Of a DNA stretch of 64,000 bases, positions 41,739 to 49,745 are shown one piece after another. A program made the position numbers and the translations under genes. The notes under the pieces are model-generated. The model worked only from the letters and a program-made list of their open reading frames with translations. It made no database searches and was not told where the DNA came from. The first letter of the stretch is position 1. Each line of letters starts with the position of its first letter. This DNA is from an uncultured Hungatella sp. (GTDB lineage Bacteria > Bacillota > Clostridia > Lachnospirales > Lachnospiraceae). The DNA lies in assembly GCA_910579515.1 (NCBI GenBank), contig CAJTUV010000001.1, forward strand, positions 155,544 through 219,543, in the 5' to 3' direction.

Positions 41739-43313
41739 ATGAACAGAAAGATAAAACACTATTTTGCCAGTTTGTTTTTGGCCCTTGTTATGACTTTGGC
41801 CATGTATTCCCAAGCATTTGCCGCCAGGATTGCATTTTCTGATCCTTCCGGCAATGTGGGAGAAGAGATTTCAGTTAGCATGAAGGTCACATCAACCGGA
41901 ACAGAAACCATCAGCAATGTTGATGTGATGCTTTCCTATGATGCCTCGGCCCTGGAATTTTTAAGCGGCACAGGAGCCACTGGCGGGGCAGGTTCCATTC
42001 ATGTGTCAGGAGCCGCGGAGAATCAGGGAAACAAGGAACTGGCTTTTACATTGAAGTTTCGTGCCGCCAAGGCAGGAACCAGTTCGATCAATATCAGTAC
42101 CCAGGAGGTTTATGACCAGGACAGCCAGGTAGTAAATGTGGAACAGCAGGGCTCCTCAAAGGTGACCATTCAGGGAACCTCAGCTGCATCCAGCAACGCC
42201 TCTTTAGCAGTTCTGGAGATTTCTCCAGGAAATCTTTCTCCCTCCTTTTCCGCAGACGTGGTGTCCTATACAGCGACTGTAGGAGGAGATGTGGAGCGAA
42301 TCAGCGTGTCAGCCCCTGCTCAGGATGCCAATGCCAGTGTGTCTGTTTCTGGCAATGAGGGGCTTCAGACAGGAGAAAATCAGGTTGTGTGTACGGTTAC
42401 GGCCCAGGATGGGCAGACGGTAAAGACGTATACCATCAATGTGACAAAGGTGGAAGGCACTGACGGCACAGGAGCCGGGACTTCTCAGGACGGCGTACGG
42501 TTAAAGACTCCAGAGAGACTGATTACTGTATTCTCAATTCCGGCTGACGTGGAGGTTCCAGAAGGATTCGTGTCATGCACCATAGGAATCGACGGACATG
42601 ACGTTCAGGGATGGGTGCTGGAGTCCGAAGAAGAGCCAAGCTATTGTGTCTTCTACGGAATTAATGAAAACGGAGAGCAAGAGTTCTATCGGTATGACAG
42701 GGCGGAGAGAACTCTCCAGCGGTATTTCCAGGATTTGACCCCGGGAGGAATTACCCAGGCAGAATATGAAGCAATGGTGACAGAGTATAATTCTCTTGTT
42801 CATGATTACGACGTTCGGTTCTGGATTATTATCGGTTTGATTGTATTCTCTGTACTGCTCTTAATCGTCATCATCATTCTGGTGGCTACAAGAGGGCAGA
42901 GAGACGATTTCATTGAGCGCAGGGATTCCAGGGAGGATTATCCTGAAAAGGTAGCCAGAGAGCGGGCCAGCAGGGAACAGAAGCGAACCAGAGAACCAAG
43001 GGAATCAAGAGAACCAAGACAATCGAGAGAGACAAGGGAAGTAAAGGTCAGAGAGCCAAAAAGAACCGTGTCTCAGGCAGAGCGTTATCAAAGAGATTTA
43101 GAGCCAGAAGAGGAGATGCGGGAACAGGTTGAAGCCCAGTATTTTCGGAGGGAAAATCAAATCAGAGAGCAGATGAACAGGGAGCGCATGGTCAGACAGA
43201 ATGGGACTCAGCCGATAAGCAGGCCGCCTGTTCAGCCGGCAAATCCTGCTCAAAGGCAGGGAGGCGTTCCACAGCCTAAAGAGGATGAGGGGTTGGAGTT
43301 TATCGACTTATAA
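41739..43313 (+). CDS. Cohesin/cadherin-like domain membrane protein
   Basis: 524 residues. A signal peptide (to ~29, SQAFAAR) leads to a cohesin-type domain (~30-147; GNVGEEISVSMKV, VDVMLSYDASALEF), then a cadherin-like beta-sandwich (~152-238), a further outer region and one membrane helix (~361-384). The cytoplasmic tail of ~140 residues is highly charged, with RE(P/S)RE-type repeats at ~395-440. Cohesins bind dockerins in cellulosome-type assembly, but single cohesin-like modules also occur in other surface proteins. ATG 41739 follows CAGGAGAG, 25 bases after the glucosaminidase stop, so the two are co-transcribed. Confidence 0.8.
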   Translation: MNRKIKHYFASLFLALVMTLAMYSQAFAARIAFSDPSGNVGEEISVSMKVTSTGTETISNVDVMLSYDASALEFLSGTGATGGAGSIHVSGAAENQGNKELAFTLKFRAAKAGTSSINISTQEVYDQDSQVVNVEQQGSSKVTIQGTSAASSNASLAVLEISPGNLSPSFSADVVSYTATVGGDVERISVSAPAQDANASVSVSGNEGLQTGENQVVCTVTAQDGQTVKTYTINVTKVEGTDGTGAGTSQDGVRLKTPERLITVFSIPADVEVPEGFVSCTIGIDGHDVQGWVLESEEEPSYCVFYGINENGEQEFYRYDRAERTLQRYFQDLTPGGITQAEYEAMVTEYNSLVHDYDVRFWIIIGLIVFSVLLLIVIIILVATRGQRDDFIERRDSREDYPEKVARERASREQKRTREPRESREPRQSRETREVKVREPKRTVSQAERYQRDLEPEEEMREQVEAQYFRRENQIREQMNRERMVRQNGTQPISRPPVQPANPAQRQGGVPQPKEDEGLEFIDL

Positions 43314-43338
43314 TAGATATAGGAACAACCATAAAGAA

Positions 43339-43366
43339 GGGGTGTCAGAACATCTGACAGCCCTTT
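43339..43366 (+). terminator. Possible terminator after the cohesin gene
   Basis: TGTCAG (43343-43348) pairs with CTGACA (43354-43359), extended by GGG/CCC across a one-base bulge, followed by only TTT. Weak. Confidence 0.4.
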
Positions 43367-43371
43367 CCATC

Positions 43372-43409
43372 TTGACGAAAAGGAAAAATTGTTATACAAT
43401 TCCTATAAC
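43372..43409 (+). promoter_or_regulatory. Promoter with overlapping inverted repeat before the GntR gene
   Basis: TTGACG (43372-43377) and TACAAT (43395-43400) are 17 bases apart. GTTATA-N7-TATAAC (43391-43409) is a perfect inverted repeat that covers the -10, a likely operator for the regulator encoded just downstream. No GGTCAAA heptads (CtsR box) are seen. Confidence 0.6.
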
Positions 43410-43434
43410 AGATATAACGAAAGATGGTGGACAT

Positions 43435-43824
43435 ATGATTCTAAGGATTGATTTTAATAGTGACGAGGCCCTTTACATGCAGCTTCGGAATCAGATAATC
43501 ATCGGTATCGCTACAGGCAGACTACGGGAGGGGGATACTCTGCCCTCTGTGCGGCAGTTGGCGGATCACGTCAGTATTAACATGCACACAGTCAATAAGG
43601 CATATTCTGTATTAAGGCAGGAAGGGTTTGTAAAGCTGGACCGCAGAAAAGGAGCCGTGGTTTCTCTGGATTCTGATAAGCAGCGGATGCTGGAGGAGAT
43701 GAAGCATGAAATCGCTGTGGTTATGGCAAAAGGAATCTGTAAGGGAGTTCAGAGAGAAGAGGTCCACAGTCTGGTGGATGAGATTTATGATCTGTTTGTC
43801 AACTGGGAAGAATCTGCCACATAA
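43435..43824 (+). CDS. GntR-family regulator, YtrA type
   Basis: 129 residues. The winged helix-turn-helix occupies residues ~8-75 (YMQLRNQIIIGIATGRLREGDTLPSVRQLADHVSINMHTVNKAYSVLRQEGF), followed by a short helical tail for dimerisation and no ligand-binding domain, as in the YtrA subfamily, which usually represses an adjacent operon and itself. It stands where ctsR usually precedes mcsA. The stop is 17 bases before mcsA, and an inverted repeat overlaps its own promoter. ATG 43435 follows GGTGG; a longer in-frame extension reaches back into the previous gene and is not conserved. Confidence 0.87.
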   Translation: MILRIDFNSDEALYMQLRNQIIIGIATGRLREGDTLPSVRQLADHVSINMHTVNKAYSVLRQEGFVKLDRRKGAVVSLDSDKQRMLEEMKHEIAVVMAKGICKGVQREEVHSLVDEIYDLFVNWEESAT

Positions 43825-43841
43825 AAAGATGGAGGATAGCT

Positions 43842-44426
43842 ATGTTATGTGAGAGGTGTAAGATTCGGGAAGCCAATATTCAATATACAGAGGTGATTAA
43901 TGGAGTGAAGACGGAGCACAATTTTTGTGCTCAATGCGCCAAGGAGCTGGATTTTGGACAGTATTCCGCCATCTTTGATGGAGAGTTCCCTCTGGTAAAG
44001 CTGCTTTCCGGACTTTTAGGCTGGGAAGAGCCTGAGGAGAAAGAGGGGAAGCACCAGCAGGTAGTGTGTCCTACCTGTAAAACGACGTATGAGGAATTTA
44101 TAGAGAACAGTCAGTTTGGGTGTGCAGACTGCTACAGCGTCTTTGACGTACTGATTCATGACAACATTAAACACCTGCAGGGAAGTGACTGCCATAAGGG
44201 AAAGGTTCCTCTTGAGCAGAAGGAGCAGAAAAGCAAAGAGAATATCGGCAAACAGGTCACGGATTCTCTGGTGGAAAATGTTATGGAAAAGGATTCTGTG
44301 GAAAGCGAACTGCGTTCTCTGACACGGCGTCTGAAAGAGGCGTTAAAATCAGAAGATTACGAAACCGCAGCCATGTGCAGAGATAAAATGAAGGCGTTAA
44401 AAGAGGGGAGCGGGGCGGATGCTTAA
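43842..44426 (+). CDS. mcsA: Protein-arginine kinase activator McsA
   Basis: 194 residues. Four zinc-binding Cys pairs of the McsA kind: CERC (residue 3), CAQC (29), CPTC (81) and CADC (103). The C-terminal UVR motif (residues ~155-190, LTRRLKEALKSEDYETAAMCRDKMKALK) mediates binding to ClpC or McsB. McsA activates the arginine kinase McsB in marking proteins for ClpCP. GGAGG precedes ATG 43842, and the gene overlaps mcsB by eight bases. Confidence 0.9.
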   Translation: MLCERCKIREANIQYTEVINGVKTEHNFCAQCAKELDFGQYSAIFDGEFPLVKLLSGLLGWEEPEEKEGKHQQVVCPTCKTTYEEFIENSQFGCADCYSVFDVLIHDNIKHLQGSDCHKGKVPLEQKEQKSKENIGKQVTDSLVENVMEKDSVESELRSLTRRLKEALKSEDYETAAMCRDKMKALKEGSGADA

Positions 44427-45453
44427 ATGGTTTGAATGTGAAGAAGAAAATAGACAGAACATCATAAGCAGTAAGATCCGCCTGGCCCGCAACTGGAGCG
44501 AGTATGTGTTTCCAGCAAAATTGTCAAAAGAAGAGAGCCTGGAAATGGTGAAACGGCTGTGTGAGGGACTTGCCGATCTGGGAGAGCAGGACGGAAACCA
44601 GTATGAGACGACGTATCTTGAGGACTTAAGCGAGCTTGACAGAAGGGCCTTAAAAGAGAGGCGAGTATTGAATGCTTCCGTTCTTTCAAGGAAGGCGCCT
44701 ATGGCGCTCATGGTCTCTGAGAAAGAAGACATAAGCTTAGTATTTAACGGTACAGACCATATCCGCATACAGGCATTGTCCACAGGCCTTCATCTTCAGG
44801 AATTATTAAAGACGGCCAATGAGGTGGACGATTTTATCAACGCCAGGTTTTCCTATGCTTTTGACGAAAAGTACGGATATTTAACGTCCTTTCCGACAAA
44901 CGTAGGCACAGGAATGCGGGCTTCTGTCATGGTGCATCTGCCCAGCCTGTCTTTGGGAAAGAAGTTTTCATCGGTGCTGACCAATATGGGGCGTTTTGGC
45001 GTCTCCATCCGAGGGGCTTATGGAGAAGGCCGGGAAAACTATGGTTCTATTTTTGAGGTGACCAATCAAAAAACCATGGGACAGACGGAAAAAGAACTGG
45101 CGGATCTGGTGGGAAAGGTTGCCCAGCAGCTGAATGACCAGGAAAATCAAGTCAGGGCTCTGACTTTAAAAAATCATAAATTGGAGCGGGAAGACGAGGT
45201 ATACAAGTCTTACGGCGTGTTAAAGTACGCCAGACGCCTTACGATGAAGGAAGCAATGACGTATCTGTCCCAGCTGATGGCTGGAATCACAGATGGACTC
45301 ATAAAGCCTGACAATTCCTGTTCCATTTACCGGCTGATGCTGGGAATACAGACAGCAAATCTGCAGAAGCTGTCAGACCGCCCGTTAGGGAAGGAAGAGC
45401 TGGATGTGGCCAGAGCCGCTTATCTGCGCAGAGAGCTTTTGGAGTTAGGATAG
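44419..45453 (+). CDS. mcsB: Protein arginine kinase McsB
   Basis: 344 residues. Phosphagen kinase fold: ISSKIRLARNWSEYVFP near residue 15 (ATP-binding Arg residues), TSFPTNVGTGMRASVMVHLP (the conserved segment around the guanidino-kinase loop) and RGAYGEG near residue 195. It phosphorylates arginine residues on damaged proteins for degradation by ClpC-ClpP. The start overlaps the mcsA stop region. The catalytic Glu and the phospho-Arg receptor are expected in these motifs, but were not individually mapped. Confidence 0.93.
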   Translation: MLKWFECEEENRQNIISSKIRLARNWSEYVFPAKLSKEESLEMVKRLCEGLADLGEQDGNQYETTYLEDLSELDRRALKERRVLNASVLSRKAPMALMVSEKEDISLVFNGTDHIRIQALSTGLHLQELLKTANEVDDFINARFSYAFDEKYGYLTSFPTNVGTGMRASVMVHLPSLSLGKKFSSVLTNMGRFGVSIRGAYGEGRENYGSIFEVTNQKTMGQTEKELADLVGKVAQQLNDQENQVRALTLKNHKLEREDEVYKSYGVLKYARRLTMKEAMTYLSQLMAGITDGLIKPDNSCSIYRLMLGIQTANLQKLSDRPLGKEELDVARAAYLRRELLELG

Positions 45454-45469
45454 ACAGGAGGAATAGAAA

Positions 45470-47938
45470 ATGATAGATCGTTTTACAAGCAAGGCAAGAG
45501 ATGCCATTGGGCTGGCTGTAGAGGTGGCAGAAACATTAGGCCACCACTATGTTGGCACAGAGCATTTACTGATAGGACTGCTGCAGGAGGGAACCGGCGT
45601 TGCGGCCAGGGTATTAGAGGAATGCGGAGTCCAGGCAGAAAAAGTCATGGAATTAGTCGGTCAGCTGATTACCCCTAATCAGCCAGTGCGTATGGCGGAA
45701 AAAAATACGTATACTCCCAGCGCCAGGAAGGTGATTGAGAACAGTTATCGGGAAGCGGTTCGATTTAAGGCTCCCTTAATCGGCACAGAGCATATTTTGA
45801 TCGCCATTATCAGGGAGAACGACTGTGTGGCCACCAGGCTTTTAAACACTATGGGAATCAGTATTCAGAAGCTGTACATGGACCTTTTGGCCGCTATGGG
45901 AGAGGACGCGCCGGCAAACGGAAGAGAGGAATTTCAGACCTCCCGCAATGCGAAAGGAAAAGCCACGCCGGTTTTGGACAATTTCAGCCGCGATTTGACA
46001 GCATTGGCCAGAGAAGGAAAACTGGACCCGGTGATTGGAAGAAAGACAGAAATTCAGAGAGTGATTCAGATTTTAAGCCGCCGTACCAAAAATAACCCTT
46101 GTCTTATCGGAGAGCCGGGAGTGGGAAAGACGGCGGTGGTAGAAGGTTTGGCCCAAATGATTGTGGCAGAGGACGTTCCAGAAACCATTGCCGGAAAACG
46201 GGTGGTAACCCTGGATTTATCTGGTATGGTGGCAGGCTCTAAGTATCGGGGAGAATTTGAAGAGCGCATCAAGAGAGTTTTAGCAGAGGTCATGGACAAT
46301 GGAGAGGTCCTTTTGTTTATTGATGAGATTCACACCATTATCGGAGCAGGAGGAGCGGAAGGCGCTATCGACGCCTCCAATATTTTAAAACCTTCCCTTG
46401 CCAGAGGAGAGATCCAGCTAATCGGAGCTACTACCATTGAAGAGTACCGGAAATACATTGAAAAGGATTCTGCCCTGGAACGGCGGTTTCAGCCTGTGAC
46501 AGTAGAAGAGCCTACCGAGGAAGAGTCTTTTGAAATTTTAAAAGGCTTAAGAGAGCGATATGAGGATCATCACAAGGTAACCATTACAGACGAAGCCATA
46601 AAAGCAGCGGTAAAACTTTCAGCCAGATATATTAACGATCGTTTTCTTCCAGATAAGGCCATAGACGTGTTGGATGAGGCCTCCTCCAAGCTTCGTCTTA
46701 CGAATTTTGTAGAGCCGGAAGAGATTAAGATCCTGGAAAAAGAAATTGAAAATCTGGAGAGACAAAAGGAAAAGGCCATTATGTCTGAAGCCTATGAAAA
46801 GGCTGGAGAGATTAAGAAAAAGCAGGAAAAGAAGCGGGAGAAGATTGCAAAAATCAGGGATAAATGGCAGAAGGAAAAGCATTCCAGGAAGCTGGTTGTA
46901 GGAGAAAACGAGATTGCGGATGTGGTTTCAGGCTGGACAAAGATTCCGGTTCGGAAATTGGAGGAAGAGGAGTCAGAGCGGCTTAAGAAGCTGGAGTCCA
47001 TCCTTCATGAACGAGTTGTGGGACAGGAGGAAGCGGTATCGGCGGTTTCCAGGGCAATCCGCAGGGGAAGAGTGGGACTAAAAGACCCAAAGCGCCCCAT
47101 TGGATCGTTCCTGTTTTTAGGGCCTACGGGCGTTGGAAAGACAGAGCTGTGCAAGGCATTGGCAGAGGCAATGTTTGGAACAGAAAATGCGTTAATCCGT
47201 GTTGATATGTCAGAATATATGGAGAAACACAGCGTTTCCAAGATGATCGGTTCTCCGCCAGGTTATGTAGGCTACGAGGAAGGCGGGCAATTAAGCGAAA
47301 AGGTCCGCAGAAATCCTTATTCTGTGATTCTGTTTGACGAGATCGAAAAAGCTCATCCCGACGTGTTTAATGTTCTTCTTCAGGTATTAGATGACGGCCA
47401 TATCACAGACGCCCAGGGAAGAAAGATTGACTTTAAAAATACCATTCTGATTATGACTTCCAATGCAGGAGCGGAAAATATTATTTCTCCGAAACGGTTA
47501 GGGTTCCTGTCTGTAGATGATGAGAAGGAAAACTATAAGTTTATGAAGGAACGCGTCATGGAAGAGGTGAAGCGGCTGTTTAAGCCGGAATTTGTAAACC
47601 GAATTGATGAAATGATCGTCTTCCATCCTCTGAATAAAGAGAATTTAAAGGAGATTGTGTCCATCATGTTAAAAGCTATCAATAAGAGGACCAGACAGCA
47701 GATGGGAATTGATCTTCATGTGTCAGAGGAGGGAAGAAGCTTCCTGATTGAGAAAGGATTTGACGAAAAGTATGGAGCCAGACCCTTACGCAGGACTCTC
47801 CAGAGCCAGGTAGAAGACCGTCTGGCAGAAAAGATTCTGGAAGGAGAAGTGCGGGAAGGCGATCAGGTGGAAATCACCAAAGTGGGAGACAACCTGGAAT
47901 TTCTTTTAAAAGCGGAAAAGACTTTGCAGAAACAGTAA
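45470..47938 (+). CDS. clpC: ATP-dependent Clp protease ATPase subunit ClpC
   Basis: 822 residues, HSP100/Clp class 1 with two AAA+ domains. N domain with two Clp_N repeats (to ~150), first Walker A GEPGVGKTAVVEG near residue 212, a coiled M domain with a UVR-like helix (EKAGEIKKKQEKKREK, ~430-470), second Walker A GPTGVGKTELCKA near residue 551 and a C-terminal domain that ends in charged residues. Unfolds substrates, including arginine-phosphorylated ones, for ClpP. AGGAGG precedes ATG 45470. It is the last gene of the GntR-mcsA-mcsB-clpC unit. Confidence 0.95.
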   Translation: MIDRFTSKARDAIGLAVEVAETLGHHYVGTEHLLIGLLQEGTGVAARVLEECGVQAEKVMELVGQLITPNQPVRMAEKNTYTPSARKVIENSYREAVRFKAPLIGTEHILIAIIRENDCVATRLLNTMGISIQKLYMDLLAAMGEDAPANGREEFQTSRNAKGKATPVLDNFSRDLTALAREGKLDPVIGRKTEIQRVIQILSRRTKNNPCLIGEPGVGKTAVVEGLAQMIVAEDVPETIAGKRVVTLDLSGMVAGSKYRGEFEERIKRVLAEVMDNGEVLLFIDEIHTIIGAGGAEGAIDASNILKPSLARGEIQLIGATTIEEYRKYIEKDSALERRFQPVTVEEPTEEESFEILKGLRERYEDHHKVTITDEAIKAAVKLSARYINDRFLPDKAIDVLDEASSKLRLTNFVEPEEIKILEKEIENLERQKEKAIMSEAYEKAGEIKKKQEKKREKIAKIRDKWQKEKHSRKLVVGENEIADVVSGWTKIPVRKLEEEESERLKKLESILHERVVGQEEAVSAVSRAIRRGRVGLKDPKRPIGSFLFLGPTGVGKTELCKALAEAMFGTENALIRVDMSEYMEKHSVSKMIGSPPGYVGYEEGGQLSEKVRRNPYSVILFDEIEKAHPDVFNVLLQVLDDGHITDAQGRKIDFKNTILIMTSNAGAENIISPKRLGFLSVDDEKENYKFMKERVMEEVKRLFKPEFVNRIDEMIVFHPLNKENLKEIVSIMLKAINKRTRQQMGIDLHVSEEGRSFLIEKGFDEKYGARPLRRTLQSQVEDRLAEKILEGEVREGDQVEITKVGDNLEFLLKAEKTLQKQ

Positions 47939-47945
47939 AATGCGC

Positions 47946-47974
47946 TGGTCATTTTTACAAAATTCGTGTATAAT
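47946..47974 (+). promoter_or_regulatory. Promoter of the small conserved gene after clpC
   Basis: A perfect TATAAT (47969-47974) and TGGTCA (47946-47951, 4/6) are 17 bases apart, 57 bases before ATG 48032. Confidence 0.5.
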
Positions 47975-48031
47975 GAAAAGTACCAACCAAAAGAGGATAA
48001 GCGACATAAGAATACTAGGAGGGTGAAAAAC

Positions 48032-48445
48032 ATGCCAGTGGTGGAAGAATTAATCCGCACAGAGGCGGACAAAAGCATTAGTTTTGGCAATTATAAACTG
48101 GAAAAGAAATCCAAGTTGGACAACTTTGAGCAGGATGGAGACTTATATAAGATTAAGACTTTCTATGAAATTACCAAACTGGAGCGAAATGGAATGTTTG
48201 TCTATGAGTCTGTTCCTGGGACCACAGTAAGGAATTTTGTGGCGGCAGACTGGGGCGTGGAGTTTCTGGTGGAAGGTGCAAAAGATGTACAGATTACGGT
48301 TCAGTTGGAAGATGACATGAAATATGAGGTGTTTGTGGACGACGTGGCTGTAGGAAGTATGAAAACCAATATGAGCGGCAAGCTAAACTGCAGTGTGGAG
48401 TTAAATGAAGGCGTGACTGCCAAAGTCAGGATAGAGAGACGGTAG
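48032..48445 (+). CDS. Conserved hypothetical protein (137 aa)
   Basis: Starts MPVVEELIRTE, then SFGNYKLEKKSKLDNFEQDGDLYKIKTFYEITKLERNGMFVYESVPGT. It is predicted to be nearly all beta strand, without a signal peptide, membrane segment or Cys. I recall close relatives in many Lachnospiraceae that are sometimes labelled endosialidase, but nothing here supports a sialidase (no Asp-box or catalytic pattern). ATG 48032 follows AGGAGGG by eight bases, so it is well expressed. It has its own promoter and a hairpin downstream, suggesting a monocistronic transcript. Confidence 0.7.
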   Translation: MPVVEELIRTEADKSISFGNYKLEKKSKLDNFEQDGDLYKIKTFYEITKLERNGMFVYESVPGTTVRNFVAADWGVEFLVEGAKDVQITVQLEDDMKYEVFVDDVAVGSMKTNMSGKLNCSVELNEGVTAKVRIERR

Positions 48446-48459
48446 GGCGTGACGAGAAA

Positions 48460-48514
48460 GGCTTCTGAAAGAGGAGGGGCATTTAAGGTCCCGAACCAGA
48501 CAGAAGCCGTTTTT
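48460..48514 (+). terminator. Possible rho-independent terminator
   Basis: GGCTTCTG (48460-48467) pairs perfectly with CAGAAGCC (48501-48508), followed by GTTTTT. The loop is long (33 bases), which lowers the confidence. Confidence 0.5.
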
Positions 48515-48533
48515 GATTGAGGTACGTTGAGAT

Positions 48534-49724
48534 ATGAAGTTAAAAGGGATCTATGAGAAAATTTTGCCATTTGGAATCCTGGGAGCCTTATGTTTTCTAT
48601 TCTTGGCCTCTCTGATTCGGTTTCGTCCGGGAAACGGATCGTCAGATCTTAAATTTACTCCATATACGGGAGAGATTGGAGTGAAAGGGATCTTAAACGG
48701 TTCGTTTCAGGAGGAGTGGGGAAAATGGTTTACAAACAATTTTTATGGACAATCTATGGCGGTAAGCTGTCGGAACCAGATCAAATACAGCCTGTTTCAT
48801 GACGGATCAGGGGGATGGATTTGCGGAAAAGACCGATATCTGTTTTCCGCCTCACAGGTTGAGCGGTATCTGGGAAGGCATGAAGAAGAGGTCGCCACAG
48901 AGGAATATGAGAAATTTGCCAGTAATGTTTCTCAGTTGCAGACGAGTCTTGAATCTGCGGGAAAGAAGTTTGTGTATATCTTGACTCCCAATAAGGTGGA
49001 GATTTATCCAGAATATCTGCCATGGTATGAGCAGATTATTGTGAGGTACGGCGTGGACAGAAAAAGGAGCGCTCACGTCAGACTGGTGGAAGCCTTTGAC
49101 AAATACGGAGTTCATTATTACGACACCACAGAGGATATTCTGCGAATGAAGGAGGAGGCGGATTTTGACGCCTTTGCTAAAACCGGACATCACTGGACCT
49201 TTACCGCCTGTGCAGCAGAGATGAATGCTATTTTTTCAGGGATTGGCCCCATGACTGCGGGGATTGATTATCCCCAAATTAATGTAGTAGGCATCTCGGA
49301 TGAGGTTTGTCATTATGATTTGGATATTTTGAATACCCAAAATGTTTTGTACAAGCATAATCAGGATGTTCGCTATCAGTCGCCGGTGATTGAATATCCG
49401 AAAATCAGCGATACAAATGTCTACTGGTTTGGAACCAGCTATGGAGCCCTGTTTACGATCGCCATGTATCAGGGAGTGGAGGAGAGAGCGTTTGACAGTC
49501 TGACCTTCCAGCAATATTTTACAGGTTTATTTACCTTTAATGAGGAAGGACTTTTGGCGAAGGATTTTACGGCTGAAGACACGCCGGAGGATATCGGTGT
49601 GATGGAGCATATCCGGGACAATGACTTGATTGTCATGGAGCAGCAGGCGGACAGCGGCATTTATCCAACCCATGTAAAATTTGTCGATTATGTCAACCAG
49701 GCTCTCTTAAAAGCCAATCAGTAA
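48534..49724 (+). CDS. AlgX/AlgJ-like SGNH-fold acyltransferase partner
   Basis: 396 residues with one N-terminal signal-anchor helix (residues ~9-25). The outer domain resembles the AlgX/DHHW group: VYILTPNKVEIYPEYLP, then the motif TGHHWTF (H219-H220) that corresponds to the Asp-His-His-Trp box, and DTNVYWFGTSYGALF, which holds the probable GTSYG nucleophile Ser. Such proteins transfer acyl groups delivered by an MBOAT protein onto a surface polymer. The MBOAT gene follows after 21 bases. It is the first gene of a four-gene acylation cluster. Confidence 0.75.
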   Translation: MKLKGIYEKILPFGILGALCFLFLASLIRFRPGNGSSDLKFTPYTGEIGVKGILNGSFQEEWGKWFTNNFYGQSMAVSCRNQIKYSLFHDGSGGWICGKDRYLFSASQVERYLGRHEEEVATEEYEKFASNVSQLQTSLESAGKKFVYILTPNKVEIYPEYLPWYEQIIVRYGVDRKRSAHVRLVEAFDKYGVHYYDTTEDILRMKEEADFDAFAKTGHHWTFTACAAEMNAIFSGIGPMTAGIDYPQINVVGISDEVCHYDLDILNTQNVLYKHNQDVRYQSPVIEYPKISDTNVYWFGTSYGALFTIAMYQGVEERAFDSLTFQQYFTGLFTFNEEGLLAKDFTAEDTPEDIGVMEHIRDNDLIVMEQQADSGIYPTHVKFVDYVNQALLKANQ

Positions 49725-49745
49725 CCAGAGAGGAAACAGCATACC

